From an uncultured Bacteroidota bacterium (GTDB taxonomy: Bacteria > Bacteroidota > Bacteroidia > B-17B0 > Aurantibacillaceae): DNA of 64,000 nucleotides. Position numbers and translations under genes: made by a program. The DNA lies in the NCBI GenBank assembly GCA_903893815.1, contig CAITNS010000010.1, positions 36,738-100,737 on the forward strand, written 5' to 3'. Positions 1 to 9,600 of this stretch are shown here, piece by piece (the stretch's first letter is position 1; each line of letters opens with the position of its first letter). The notes beneath the pieces were generated by a model. It was not told where the DNA came from and ran no database searches. It saw only the letters and a program-made list of their open reading frames with translations.

Positions 1-252
1 GAATTAATGTTTGCAAGTGCGAGTAAGCATGGTAAATGTTTAGTGTTAACAGAAGAGCCAGTATTTAATGGTTTTGCTCAAAGTATCGCTGCCCGTATTT
101 CTGAAAATTGTTTTAAGAAATTAGACGGGCCAGTAAGAGTGATTGGTGCTGAAAATTTACCAGCCATTCCTTTAAACTCTATTTTAGAAAAAACGATGTT
201 GCCTAACGCTGATAAAGTAGAAAAAGCATTAGAAGATTTATTGAATTATTAG
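1..252 (+). CDS. 2-oxoacid dehydrogenase E1 component, C-terminal fragment
   Basis: The open frame runs in from the left edge (GAA TTA ATG...), so the ATG at 7 is internal and only the last 83 or so residues are visible. The segment resembles the transketolase C-terminal domain of the beta part of branched-chain/2-oxoisovalerate or pyruvate dehydrogenase E1: 'KCLVLTEEP', then 'GFAQSIAARI', then 'RVIGAENLPAIP' and a C-terminal helix. In that family E1 decarboxylates a 2-oxoacid on thiamine diphosphate and passes the acyl group to lipoyl-E2 in the cytoplasm. Many Bacteroidota carry a fused alpha/beta E1, but the fragment does not show whether this one is fused or which oxoacid it uses. The next gene is convergent, 2 bases away. 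Confidence 0.8.
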   Translation, partial: ELMFASASKHGKCLVLTEEPVFNGFAQSIAARISENCFKKLDGPVRVIGAENLPAIPLNSILEKTMLPNADKVEKALEDLLNY

Positions 253-254
253 TT

Positions 255-974
255 TTAGCAAGTATATTTATCCTCTACTGAATGCCATTCGTGCTCGACG
301 TTTGTCATAAGAAGAGCATTATCAAACTGAACTGAACCTTTTGGAAAATTGGTTTCATTAGCAAAGAAACTTGAAACTACCGATTTAACTTCTAACGCTT
401 CCACCTTCCATTGGTTGGTTTTAAGCCACATGCCATCAAATTTTGTTTTGCCATTGGGGGAATACCCTATTCGTCCGTTTTCGAAAAAATCGGATACTGC
501 GCTAAGATTTTGAAAGATTGAGTTACTGTTAAAGCTGTTTGTTTTTTTAGCCTCTATCGCAATACTCGTGTTGTCTGAACTTTTAAATGAGATTGCATAA
601 TTCCCATTGCTTTCTTCTACGTTGAATTTTGCTAAACAATGTTCTCCTGGAAAAATGCGTCCGCCAACTATATTGTTTATTAGCGAAGAGGTGTCTCGTC
701 TTGGAATATACACGCCATTTTTTACTTCACCATTTTCATCCCATTCAACCGCAATTCTGTGTGCTCCATTTTCGGAAGATAAGCCAACAAATGCTGGAAG
801 ACCTTTCGGACGAATATGTTTTAAACGTATTAAACAAATACCTACTATAGCTTTGCCCTTATATACATGAGGACGAAATGGTTTCGGAATTAATTTGGCT
901 ATTATTTCTGGATCAACTGTATAGTTAATGAGAACTCTTCTATCAATTATTCCTTTTATTGTTGGTATTTTCAT
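255..974 (-). CDS. DUF2071 (YqjF-like) protein
   Basis: The 239-residue protein has no signal peptide or membrane segment. It matches the DUF2071/YqjF family: N-terminal 'RRVLINYTVDPEIIAKLIP', a 'GICLIRLKHIRPKGLP' strand, and a central 'NGVYIPRRDTSS' segment. The family is thought to adopt an acetoacetate-decarboxylase-like barrel, but no enzymatic reaction is established for it, so no function is assigned. It lies 10 bases downstream of the minus-strand DUF2147 gene and could share its transcript. Confidence 0.72.
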   Translation of the reverse strand: MKIPTIKGIIDRRVLINYTVDPEIIAKLIPKPFRPHVYKGKAIVGICLIRLKHIRPKGLPAFVGLSSENGAHRIAVEWDENGEVKNGVYIPRRDTSSLINNIVGGRIFPGEHCLAKFNVEESNGNYAISFKSSDNTSIAIEAKKTNSFNSNSIFQNLSAVSDFFENGRIGYSPNGKTKFDGMWLKTNQWKVEALEVKSVVSSFFANETNFPKGSVQFDNALLMTNVEHEWHSVEDKYTC

Positions 975-984
975 GCTATTAATT

Positions 985-1398
985 TTATTTCACTTTCACC
1001 CAAAAAGTAGTTCGGCCAAGCATGGATACACCAATGTAACCGCGAACATTTAAGTTTCCTTTCTCGTCGCGAGTAATTTTGCAGCTATAAGTTTTTCCAT
1101 TTTTTGGATCGTAGATAGTGCCGTTATGCCATAAATCTTTTCCATCATATACAAAATCTTTTAAAATTTCTTTTCCAGCAAGCTTATCGGTTTGTTGTTT
1201 TTTATCTGGATTGTTTAAGTCTAATTTCCCAGGAAATTTTGTCCATGTAAGCGTACCATAGTATTTAGTACCTTTTTTAATAATATCCACCATACCTTCA
1301 TTTTTATCTGTCATATAGGTTCCAATTAGCGCATCTCCATTTTGAGAGATAAGTGAAAAGGAAATAAATAGAAGAGTTAAAGAAAATAGTTTTTTCAT
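985..1398 (-). CDS. DUF2147 secreted protein, copy 1
   Basis: The 137-residue protein starts with a clear Sec signal peptide (MKKLFSLTLLFISFSLISQ, cleavage near residue 19). A single DUF2147 domain follows: 'GTYMTDKNEGMVDIIKKG', then 'GTIYDPKNGKTYSC', and the family ending 'RGYIGVSMLGRTTFW'. DUF2147 proteins are small exported beta-rich proteins of unknown role. A divergent paralogue begins 180 bases away on the plus strand and shares the last two motifs almost exactly. A candidate -7 box lies at 1413-1420. Confidence 0.8.
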   Translation of the reverse strand: MKKLFSLTLLFISFSLISQNGDALIGTYMTDKNEGMVDIIKKGTKYYGTLTWTKFPGKLDLNNPDKKQQTDKLAGKEILKDFVYDGKDLWHNGTIYDPKNGKTYSCKITRDEKGNLNVRGYIGVSMLGRTTFWVKVK

Positions 1399-1412
1399 GT
1401 ATTTTTTATAGC

Positions 1413-1420
1413 CAAATATA
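1413..1420 (-). promoter_or_regulatory. Candidate Bacteroidota -7 promoter box (TATATTTG)
   Basis: Read on the minus strand the site is TATATTTG, fitting the Bacteroidota -7 consensus TAnnTTTG, about 15 bases before the ATG of the minus-strand DUF2147 gene. A TTG lies about 16 bases further upstream, somewhat closer than the usual -33 spacing. Prediction from sequence only. Confidence 0.35.
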
Positions 1421-1577
1421 CAATTTTATGTAGAATCAACTTTCACATTAAAAATAGGAGGCTATTTATGTAATTTTTGACATCTTTTTAGTATGTTTGT
1501 TATGAACTGTAAAGTTTTTTGGAGTGGCTTTGCAATATATAATTATTCACCCCATCAATTATTAATATATACTTAGC

Positions 1578-2039
1578 ATGAAAAAATACATTTATTTAAT
1601 GATGAGCATTTTGATTTTAAATATTTCTAAAGCTCAAACTACTGAAGTATTAGAATCTGATAAAATTGTTGGAGTATGGGAAGTTGGAAGTGGTAAAGCT
1701 CGCGTTAAAGTAACAAAGTACGGGGATAAATTTGGAGGCAAAATAGTTTGGTTAAAAGAACCTACTTATCCAGATGGAACTAAAAAAGTGGATAAAAATA
1801 ATCCTGACGAAACTAAAAGAACTGTGCCTTTATTAGGGTATAACAATTTATTAGGATTCTCCTACAAAGGCAAATCAGAATATGATGGAGGTACCATTTA
1901 TGATCCTGAAAATGGAAGTGTTTATAATTGCAATATTTTTTTAAAAGATGATAATACACTAGAGGTAAGAGGATACATTGGTGTTTCTTTATTTGGAAGA
2001 ACAGATACGTGGAAACGAGTTACAATAAAGGCTAAGTAA
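1578..2039 (+). CDS. DUF2147 secreted protein, copy 2
   Basis: The 153-residue protein has a signal peptide ending near 'ISKAQ' (about residue 19), then one DUF2147 domain with 'GVWEVGSGKARVKV', 'GTIYDPENGSVYNC' and 'RGYIGVSLFGRTDTW'. It is the divergent paralogue of the gene at 985-1398, and the two likely arose by duplication with inversion. Molecular role is unknown. The gene at 2058 follows after 18 bases in the same direction, so the two may be cotranscribed. Confidence 0.8.
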   Translation: MKKYIYLMMSILILNISKAQTTEVLESDKIVGVWEVGSGKARVKVTKYGDKFGGKIVWLKEPTYPDGTKKVDKNNPDETKRTVPLLGYNNLLGFSYKGKSEYDGGTIYDPENGSVYNCNIFLKDDNTLEVRGYIGVSLFGRTDTWKRVTIKAK

Positions 2040-2057
2040 AATCACATATTATAACAC

Positions 2058-3119
2058 ATGTATATGAAATACAATATTTTACTTATATCCATTTTTTTCT
2101 CATCTATAACTCTGGCTCAAACTCCAGTAGATACAGCTAAAACAGAAGAAGAGGATTTTTCGATGTATGCCGATGTGGTTGATGCTCCTTCCACTAATAA
2201 ATCAAAAGTGTATTGCTCACAAAAAATATTAGGATTAAGTCCATCAAAATTAATTTCCATTGGTTTTGATTTTGTTGGAGCTAATTCAATTGAGGTTGAT
2301 ACCATGGGCGCTTACTTTGGTAATACGGCTGATGTAAAATATAATACGGGCACTCGTTTTTCGGCCAATTTTCCTGTTATCTCAAACACTAAAATGATTT
2401 TGAGTTTGGGCGTTAATTACTTGGATTTTAAATACACCGTATCGAGCCCAGTAAACACTGTGCATCCACTTATCAATGCGTTAAATAAAAACGGATTGCG
2501 TTCTTATGGCATAAATGCTACATTGTTTAAACCTTTCAACGCTAAATTATTTGGAATTTTACAATTAGCAGCAGACCATAATAATGCGGGGAAATTAGAC
2601 CAATTTCATGCCAACGCACTAAAATATAGTGGAGCAGCTATCTTGGGTCGTAAACCACATGATAGATTGCAATATGGGGTTGGAATAACGCAGGCTTATC
2701 GTGGAGGTGGACTTAATTATTTTCCTGTTGTATTGTATAATTATACGTTTAAAAATAAAAAATGGGGTTTAGAAATGCTATTGCCAGCAAGAGCTAATGT
2801 TCGTTATGCAATTAATCCTCGTAATTTATTAATGGCAGGATTTGAATTAGAAGGTAATTCATATTATATGGATCCAATGATTGATAAATACAATTTAGGC
2901 TATAAAAATTTACAACTACATCGTAGCGAAATTCGCCCACGTTTAACTTATGAATTTAGTATCTATAATTTTATTTGGATGAGTATTCAGGCTGGATATC
3001 GTTTAAGTTATAAGTATAATGTTGATGACGTGGATTACAAGGCTGATCCAGTAATTATGAACAATAAAGTTGGTGGTTCGTATTATTTTAATGTTTCGTT
3101 AAATTTAGTTTCGCCTTAA
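2058..3119 (+). CDS. Outer-membrane beta-barrel protein, DUF6268-like
   Basis: The 353-residue protein has a signal peptide (about 1-20, ending 'TLAQ'), an acidic linker, and then alternating amphipathic strands: 'ISIGFDFVGANS', 'MILSLGVNYLDF', 'LQYGVGITQAYRGGGLNYFP' and the closing 'GSYYFNVSLNLVSP'. The terminal strand and strand periodicity point to an outer-membrane barrel of about a dozen strands, resembling DUF6268-type proteins. Substrate or function is not recognisable. An ATG two codons later (2064) is an equally good start and gives a more typical signal peptide. A strong hairpin terminator follows at 3137-3173. Confidence 0.65.
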   Translation: MYMKYNILLISIFFSSITLAQTPVDTAKTEEEDFSMYADVVDAPSTNKSKVYCSQKILGLSPSKLISIGFDFVGANSIEVDTMGAYFGNTADVKYNTGTRFSANFPVISNTKMILSLGVNYLDFKYTVSSPVNTVHPLINALNKNGLRSYGINATLFKPFNAKLFGILQLAADHNNAGKLDQFHANALKYSGAAILGRKPHDRLQYGVGITQAYRGGGLNYFPVVLYNYTFKNKKWGLEMLLPARANVRYAINPRNLLMAGFELEGNSYYMDPMIDKYNLGYKNLQLHRSEIRPRLTYEFSIYNFIWMSIQAGYRLSYKYNVDDVDYKADPVIMNNKVGGSYYFNVSLNLVSP

Positions 3120-3136
3120 ATTTAGTTTATTCACTT

Positions 3137-3173
3137 AACAGCGCTTTCATTCATTTGGAAGCGCTGTTTTTGT
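3137..3173 (+). terminator. Intrinsic terminator after the beta-barrel gene
   Basis: A 10-bp perfect stem (3137-3146 with 3159-3168, containing ACAGCGCT) is followed by T-rich sequence. It lies 18 bases past the stop of the gene ending at 3119. Confidence 0.75.
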
Positions 3174-3297
3174 TTGTTATTATTTTGTTATTTTTAAGGA
3201 AATTTATTTCCATGAAATACTCATCATTCTAAAAAAATAAATTCTAATGAATATGAAGAGTATACCATATGACAACTAAAAAAAATAATATCTACTT

Positions 3298-5175
3298 ATG
3301 AAAAAACTATTCGTACTCTCTTTTTTAGTAGCTCAATTTTCCATATTTGCGCAAATCATTAACGAAACATGGGTAAAAGAAAATTACACTAAAAAAGAAT
3401 ATACCATCACCATGCGTGACGGCGTCAAATTATTTACAACAGTGTATGCTCCAAAAAATAATTCTGAAAAACACCCTTTTTTAATAACGCGCACACCTTA
3501 TTCTTGTGCCCCATATGGAGAAGATAAATATCAATCTCGTTTGTGGAATTTTCATTGGAGAGAATATTTAAAGGAAGGATACATTTTTGTATTTCAAGAT
3601 GTGCGAGGAAGATGGATGAGTGAAGGCACATTTATGGATGTTCGTCCGTTTAATCCAAATAAAAAAACAAAAAAAGATATTGACGAAGCCAGCGACACTT
3701 ACGATGCGGTTGATTGGTTAGTGAAAAATATCCCAAACAATAATGGAAACGTTGGTGTATTTGGAACGTCTTATCCAGGGTTTTATTCTACCATGGCAGC
3801 TTTAAGCGGACATCCAGCAATAAAAGCCGTTAGTCCGCAAGCACCAGTAACAGAGTGGTTTAAGGGCGATGACTTTCATCACAACGGAGCATTTATGTTA
3901 TGTGATGCATTTAATTTTTATTCTGGTTTTGGGCAGCCGCGCCCTAAGCCAACAACAGTTGGTCCTAAAGAATTTGAACATTATACAAATGATATTTATA
4001 AATATTATTTAGAAGTTGGGGCATTAAAAAACTTCAGCAAGTTAATGGGTGATAGTATTTTGTTTTGGAACGATTTAATGAATCATCCTAATTATGACGA
4101 GTGGTGGAAAGCGCGTGATGCGCGTGTTGGTTGCAAAAATGTTAAACCTGCAATGCTAACTGTTGGTGGTTTATTTGATGCAGAAGATTGTTTTGGTGCT
4201 TGGCGTTTATATGAAGCCATTGAAAATCAAAGTCCGACAACCAATAATAAAATTGTGATGGGACCTTGGTTTCATGGCGGCTGGAGCAAAGGTGATGGGA
4301 GCTTTTTAGGAAATGTACGTTTTGGAAGTAAGACTTCTAACTACTTTCAAAACAATATTGAAATTCCTTTTTTTAATTATCATTTAAAAGGAAAAGGTAA
4401 TATTGATAAACTAGCAGAGGCCTCTATCTTTTTTACTGGAGAGAATGCATGGAGAAGTTTATCAACTTGGCCACCAAAAGAAATGATGCCAACACCTATT
4501 TATTTTAATGACAAATCTTCTTTATCATTTAATAAATCTTCATCTCAAAATAGTTCTACTAATTACGTGAGCGATCCTTCAAAGCCTGTTCCATTTACCG
4601 AAGATGTATTAGATGGAAGAACGAGAGAATACATGACAGATGATCAACGCTTTGCTAGTAGAAGAACTGATGTGATTACATTTAAAACTTCTGTTTTAGA
4701 AAATGATTTGACGCTAGCTGGACCTGTTATTGCTGATTTAAAAGTCGCTATCTCTACAACTGATGGGGATTTTGTAGTGAAAGTGATTGACGTGTTTCCT
4801 GATGGATTTGTGTATGATACTTTAGTTTATACTTCTGATAAAGAGAATAATTACTTAATGGATGGTTACGAAATGTTGGTACGTGGAGAAATTATGCGCG
4901 GACGTTATAGAAATAGTTTTGAAAAACCTGACGCATTTGAACCAAATAAAATTACCAACGTAAAGTTTGAATTACCAGATGTGGCACATACTTTTAAAAA
5001 AGGACATCGTTTAATGATACAGGTGCAAAGTACTTGGTTTCCGCTAGCAGATAGAAATCCTCAGCAATTTGTAGATATTTACCATTGTGAGGATAAAGAT
5101 TTTATTAAATCAGAAATTAAATTATTTCATGATGCGACGAATGCATCGAATTTAATTTTGCCGATTCTGAAATAG
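3298..5175 (+). CDS. CocE/NonD family hydrolase (X-Pro dipeptidyl-peptidase S15 type)
   Basis: The 625-residue protein has a signal peptide ending 'SIFAQ' (about 19), so it acts in the periplasm or at the envelope. The alpha/beta-hydrolase domain carries 'VFQDVRGRWMSEG' and the nucleophile elbow 'GTSYPG' with Ser158, then 'GGLFDAED' as the likely acidic residue and 'GPWFHGGW' as the likely catalytic His. The C-terminal third is the jelly-roll domain usual in S15/CocE enzymes ('GHRLMIQVQSTWFP'). Relatives cleave X-Pro dipeptides, cocaine-type esters or glutaryl-cephalosporin amides; the substrate here is unknown. It appears to be a single-gene unit ending in a bidirectional terminator shared with hemL. 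Confidence 0.88.
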   Translation: MKKLFVLSFLVAQFSIFAQIINETWVKENYTKKEYTITMRDGVKLFTTVYAPKNNSEKHPFLITRTPYSCAPYGEDKYQSRLWNFHWREYLKEGYIFVFQDVRGRWMSEGTFMDVRPFNPNKKTKKDIDEASDTYDAVDWLVKNIPNNNGNVGVFGTSYPGFYSTMAALSGHPAIKAVSPQAPVTEWFKGDDFHHNGAFMLCDAFNFYSGFGQPRPKPTTVGPKEFEHYTNDIYKYYLEVGALKNFSKLMGDSILFWNDLMNHPNYDEWWKARDARVGCKNVKPAMLTVGGLFDAEDCFGAWRLYEAIENQSPTTNNKIVMGPWFHGGWSKGDGSFLGNVRFGSKTSNYFQNNIEIPFFNYHLKGKGNIDKLAEASIFFTGENAWRSLSTWPPKEMMPTPIYFNDKSSLSFNKSSSQNSSTNYVSDPSKPVPFTEDVLDGRTREYMTDDQRFASRRTDVITFKTSVLENDLTLAGPVIADLKVAISTTDGDFVVKVIDVFPDGFVYDTLVYTSDKENNYLMDGYEMLVRGEIMRGRYRNSFEKPDAFEPNKITNVKFELPDVAHTFKKGHRLMIQVQSTWFPLADRNPQQFVDIYHCEDKDFIKSEIKLFHDATNASNLILPILK

Positions 5176-5182
5176 AAGAATT

Positions 5183-5227
5183 AAACACATAGTCACATAG
5201 ATAGAATTCCTATGTGACTATGTGTTT
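5183..5227. terminator. Bidirectional intrinsic terminator, 18-bp stem
   Basis: The arms 5183-5200 and 5210-5227 are perfect reverse complements (core CACATAGTCACATAG) around a 9-base loop, flanked by A and T runs. It lies between the convergent CocE-type gene and hemL and can serve both. Confidence 0.85.
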
Positions 5228-5238
5228 TAAAAAGTTTA

Positions 5239-6516
5239 CTATAACTTCTCAAAAGCAATCTCAAAAGCCTTAATGGTTTTTTCAATATCTTCTTGAGTAT
5301 GCGCTTCGCTCATAAAACCAACTTCATAACCAGATGGTCCAGAGTAAATGTTGTTGTGTAATAAAGCATGATATAAAATTTTGAAATGTTTCATGCTATC
5401 TGCATCAATATCCTCGGCGCATCTAATAGCTTTTTTATCTGTAAAGGCTAACCAAAATATAGAACCAACACTAAAAACAGTAAAGTTATGTTTCGTGTTC
5501 TTTTTTAATCCTGCAATTAAGGTTTGTGTTTTAGCTTCTAGGTCTTGATAGAAATTAGGTTTTAAACATTCGGTTAATTGAGCAATACCAGCTGTCATAG
5601 CTACAGGATTTCCACTCAAAGTACCAGCTTGATAAACGTTACCTTCGGGCGAAATGGACGACATAATTTCTTTACTTGCTCCATAAGCACCAACCGGAAA
5701 ACCACCTCCAATAATTTTTCCATAAGTAATGATGTCTGGTTTTATTGAGTAGTATCCTGCGGCGCCACAAAAACAAATTCTAAATCCACTAATTACTTCA
5801 TCAAATAAAAGCAGTGTGTTATTTTTTGTACATATATCTCTTAAAAATTGTAGGTATTCTTTTTCTTGCAATAATAATCCGTTGTTTGCTGGAATTGGTT
5901 CAATAATTACGCAGGCAATTTCATCTTTAAATTGCGAAAAGGCTTGTTCAACCGCTTCTTTATTATTTAAAGGAACTACAATCGTTTCTTTTACAAAACT
6001 TTCTGGCACACCTGCAGAGGAAGTTTCTCCAAAAGTCACTAATCCTGAACCAGCTTTTACTAATAACGAATCAGAGTGGCCATGATAACAGCCTTCAAAT
6101 TTTAAAATTTTATTTCTTCCTGTGTATCCTCTTGCTAAACGAATGGCGCTCATTACTGCCTCTGTGCCACTACTTACAAAACGGATTTTTTCGATATAAG
6201 AATTAAAGGTTAAAATAAGTTCCGCTAATTCATTTTCTAAACGAGTAGGTGCACCAAAAGATGTTCCGTTACGCATGGTTTTTTCTACGGCATTTAATAC
6301 GTTATCGTTGGCGTGCCCTAAAATTAATGGTCCCCAACTAGCACAGTAATCAATATATTCGTTCCCGTCAGCATCCCACACATGCGAACCTTTTCCTTTA
6401 TCAATAAATATAGGTGTCCCTCCTACGCTTCTAAATGCTCGTACTGGAGAGTTTACGCCACCTGGAAAAAAAGCTTTTGCTTTTTCAAATAATTGAGCTG
6501 ATACTTGATTGTTCAT
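5239..6516 (-). CDS. hemL: Glutamate-1-semialdehyde 2,1-aminomutase
   Basis: This 425-residue cytoplasmic PLP enzyme converts glutamate-1-semialdehyde to 5-aminolevulinate, the second step of the C5 route to haem. Visible features are the N-terminal 'FPGGVNSPVRAF', 'SSGTEAVMSAIRLARG', 'CYHGHSDSLL', the cofactor Asp in 'LLFDEVISGFR' (Asp239) and the Schiff-base lysine in 'ITYGKIIGGGFPVGAYG' (Lys267). Length is normal for HemL. The usual segment after 'GFR' reads 'ICFCGAAGYY', an unusual Cys pair but in a tolerant position. It stands alone between terminators, with a candidate -7 box at 6534-6541. Confidence 0.97.
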   Translation of the reverse strand: MNNQVSAQLFEKAKAFFPGGVNSPVRAFRSVGGTPIFIDKGKGSHVWDADGNEYIDYCASWGPLILGHANDNVLNAVEKTMRNGTSFGAPTRLENELAELILTFNSYIEKIRFVSSGTEAVMSAIRLARGYTGRNKILKFEGCYHGHSDSLLVKAGSGLVTFGETSSAGVPESFVKETIVVPLNNKEAVEQAFSQFKDEIACVIIEPIPANNGLLLQEKEYLQFLRDICTKNNTLLLFDEVISGFRICFCGAAGYYSIKPDIITYGKIIGGGFPVGAYGASKEIMSSISPEGNVYQAGTLSGNPVAMTAGIAQLTECLKPNFYQDLEAKTQTLIAGLKKNTKHNFTVFSVGSIFWLAFTDKKAIRCAEDIDADSMKHFKILYHALLHNNIYSGPSGYEVGFMSEAHTQEDIEKTIKAFEIAFEKL

Positions 6517-6533
6517 TTCTGGAAATTTTGTAG

Positions 6534-6541
6534 CAAAGATA
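6534..6541 (-). promoter_or_regulatory. Candidate -7 promoter box for hemL (TATCTTTG)
   Basis: The minus-strand 8-mer TATCTTTG matches TAnnTTTG, 18 bases ahead of the hemL ATG. No well-placed TTTG -33 element was found. Confidence 0.35.
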
Positions 6542-6579
6542 AAGGTTTGATGGATATATTTTAATTTCTTTCCAATAAA

Positions 6580-6605
6580 AAAGGCTACCCAATCGGGTAG
6601 CCTTT
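6580..6605 (-). terminator. Intrinsic terminator after the T9SS adhesin-like gene
   Basis: An 11-bp perfect stem (6580-6590 with 6595-6605, containing GGCTACCC) has a 4-base loop. On the minus strand it is followed by a T-rich run, 20 bases past the stop of the gene at 6626. Confidence 0.88.
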
Positions 6606-6625
6606 AAAGATAGTTATAGAACTAA

Positions 6626-9600
6626 TTAGTGCTTAATAATTTTACCAATTTTAATGGCTTTGTTATTATTAATTACTTTATAAACATACATACCATCTGT
6701 TAATTTAGAAGTATTGATAGTTGTAGTTTCATTAGTTAATGTTTCTTTAACTACTAATTTTCCAAGAGCATCATAAACTTCAATTGAAGTATTACCAGCT
6801 AATTCAGAAGAGATAGCAATATTTAAGATACCATTTGTTGGGTTAGGATATACGTCGATTCCGTTTGATACAGAAGCAACTGTATTAATACCTGTACAAG
6901 TTTGAACATCAACAAAAATAGTAGTTGTTGCTCCACAATTCCCATCATTTACAGTTACTGTATATGTTGTAGCAACTGTAGGAGTAACAGATGTTGTCAT
7001 TGTATTTGCGCCATTAGACCAAGTGTATGAAGTAGCCGATGTAGATGCTGTTAATACAGCAGTTTCGCCTAAGTCAGCACATACTAATGTATTTGATGCA
7101 GTAGCAGAAACTGTTGGTAAATTATTTACACCCACCGAAACAGTTACTGTTTTAGAACAACCTAATGCTTCACCAGTTACAGTGTAAATAGAAGCAGAAC
7201 TAGGAGTAACAACTTCAGTTGAAACATTCCCGCCAGCAGTCCAAGTATAGTTAGTTGCACCACCAGCAGTTAACGTAGCAGATGAACCAGCACATACAGA
7301 TGCACTAGAAGCAATCGCTGTAACTGAAGGAGCAGGAATAACAATAGTTGTAGAAGCTGTTCTACAAGCAACTAATGAATTATTATAGGTTACTGTATAT
7401 GTTCCTGCAGTTGATGCCGAGAAAGATGTTACAGATGCAGCAGAAGTGTTGATTGTAAATACCCCACCAGTAACTACTGGCGTTAACGAAGAACTTCCTG
7501 TTGGTAAACAGTAGTTTGCTGCTAATCCAGTAAATGAAGCATCATAAGCACCTAAGTCAGTAATGATAATGGTTGTTGCATCTCCAGCTGAAGCAGCTAC
7601 ATATGTATCTAATTGAATATAATACATAGCACCAGGAGTTAAGCAAGCAGCGCGAACATATGAAGAATATTGTGCGCCAATGTTTGTTGTATAATTTGCG
7701 TCATCATCATTGGCAGCAATTAACGTTGCACCTACAGGAGCAGTTGGAGTTGCTTGACCAATTAAATTAGCACAGTTGGTTGTGCTCCATACTGCTAATT
7801 GAGGATCATTATTACCCGCATTCATAGCAGTTGGAGCTTGAATAGAAACGTTACCCGAAGCAGGGGCTACAAATGTAAACCACATACTATTTGTTAAATT
7901 ACTATTTCCCCAACCTGTATTTGTTGAGAAACCAGTTGCAGGAGGAGCAACTTCACCTGTTTGTGTAGTAGCTCCAAATAAACTATATAATGGAGATGTA
8001 CCAATAGTTAATGGAATAGCATCACATGCATTATCTCCTGGGAAAATTATATTTACTTCTAAAGGAACATTTGCTGTATCAGCTGGACATCCTAAAGAAC
8101 TTGCAATAACTGTATAATAAACTGTACCAGAACCAACAGCTGTAATAGTTTGCGTTGCAGATGTTGCTCCAGCTATTGAATTCCATGGGCCACTTGCAGA
8201 AGTTGAAGAATACCATTGAAGAGTTCCTGTTGTAGGAGCAACAGAATAAGAATCAACAGAACCTACTGTTGTAGAGTTGGTTCCTGTAATTACACCAGCA
8301 ACTGGGGGAGTAGAACAAACTGCTGTATATATATTTAAACTATCAACACCCATATCGTCATTACCATAATCAGAAATACCACGGAAACGAACAACACAGC
8401 TAGAAGAACCAACGGCACCTAAATTAATTACTTGTTTAGTCCATGAACCAGCAGTTAAATACTGACCTTTTTTTACAAAACTACCCCCACCATTTGTAGA
8501 TAACCAAACCTGAATAGTATCATTACCTGATAAGTTATAGTTGTAAAAAGACATTTCATAATTAGATGTTGAGCTATTCATATCAACAAATAAATCTAAA
8601 TCCCCTGTTTGATTCGCAGTCGCGCCATAAGAGTGAAAGTTAGCGGCACCAGTTCCCATTGGTGGCACTGGACCTGTTGGTAAAAAGCCCCAAGCTGCAG
8701 TAGCCCCGGCATCTTGTCTTCTCCAAGAGTTATTTCCAGTTGAAGGATTTGATGCCCAGAAAGAAGTTGTTGGAACGTTTTGGTTATCACAACGATTTTG
8801 CCATGCATTATCAAATGCCTCTAAGAAAGGAACAGTTGCATATGCATTTACACCAACCAAATTAATTTGTACTGGTGTTGAAGATGCTGTGTTTGACGCA
8901 CATCCTAAAATTGCTTGATAATACGTCACACCTGTAATTGTTTGAGTTAAAACAGATGTTGTTGCAGAAGGAACAGAAGTCCAAGTTGAGCCATCAGGAG
9001 ACGATTGCCATTGGTAAGTTAATCCTGGAGCAGAAGAAGCTCCTGTTAAATTAATAGACACAGATTGGCCAACACACGCTAAAGATGATGAAGCAGTTGT
9101 TGTTCCTCCGTTAGGAGTTGCTCCTAAGTTTACAGTAACTGTGCTAGAAGTTGCTACATCTGTTCCGCAAGCAACAGCACATTGATAATATGTAGTTCCC
9201 GTAACTGATTGGGTAGTTGCAATTGTAGTTGCAGTAGGAATTGGACTCCATGATAATCCATCTGGAGAAGACAACCACTGGTAAGATAAGCCTGAAGCAG
9301 AGGTTGATCCAGTTAAAGATAAATTCACATTTTGAGGCGTACAAAATAATGTGTTAGAAGCAACAACAGTTCCTGCTGTTGGCATACCAGAGCATGCAGG
9401 AGGAGGAGTAAAAGTAATTCTGATATTAGGACGGTTACCATATGTTGTCATATTAGTTGCGCCAGTTAATGCAGCACCAGAAGAACTACCACCAACTCTA
9501 TTTGCAACTAAAGAAGTGTTAAAAGCAAAACCTGCAGTAGCTGGATTTCCTGCAACAGCAGAAATGTCCCAATCTGTTAAGATTTCTAAAGCACCACCTG

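Noticed and set aside
607..870. Plus-strand 87-residue open frame opposite the DUF2071 gene
   Set aside because: It lies entirely antisense to a recognisable protein, has no leader or family motif, and a second overlapping frame in the same stretch shows the same lack of signal.
6900..9400. Repeated segments considered as a CRISPR or tandem DNA repeat
   Set aside because: The repeats are Ig-like protein repeats with diverged codons and no regular short repeat-spacer structure.
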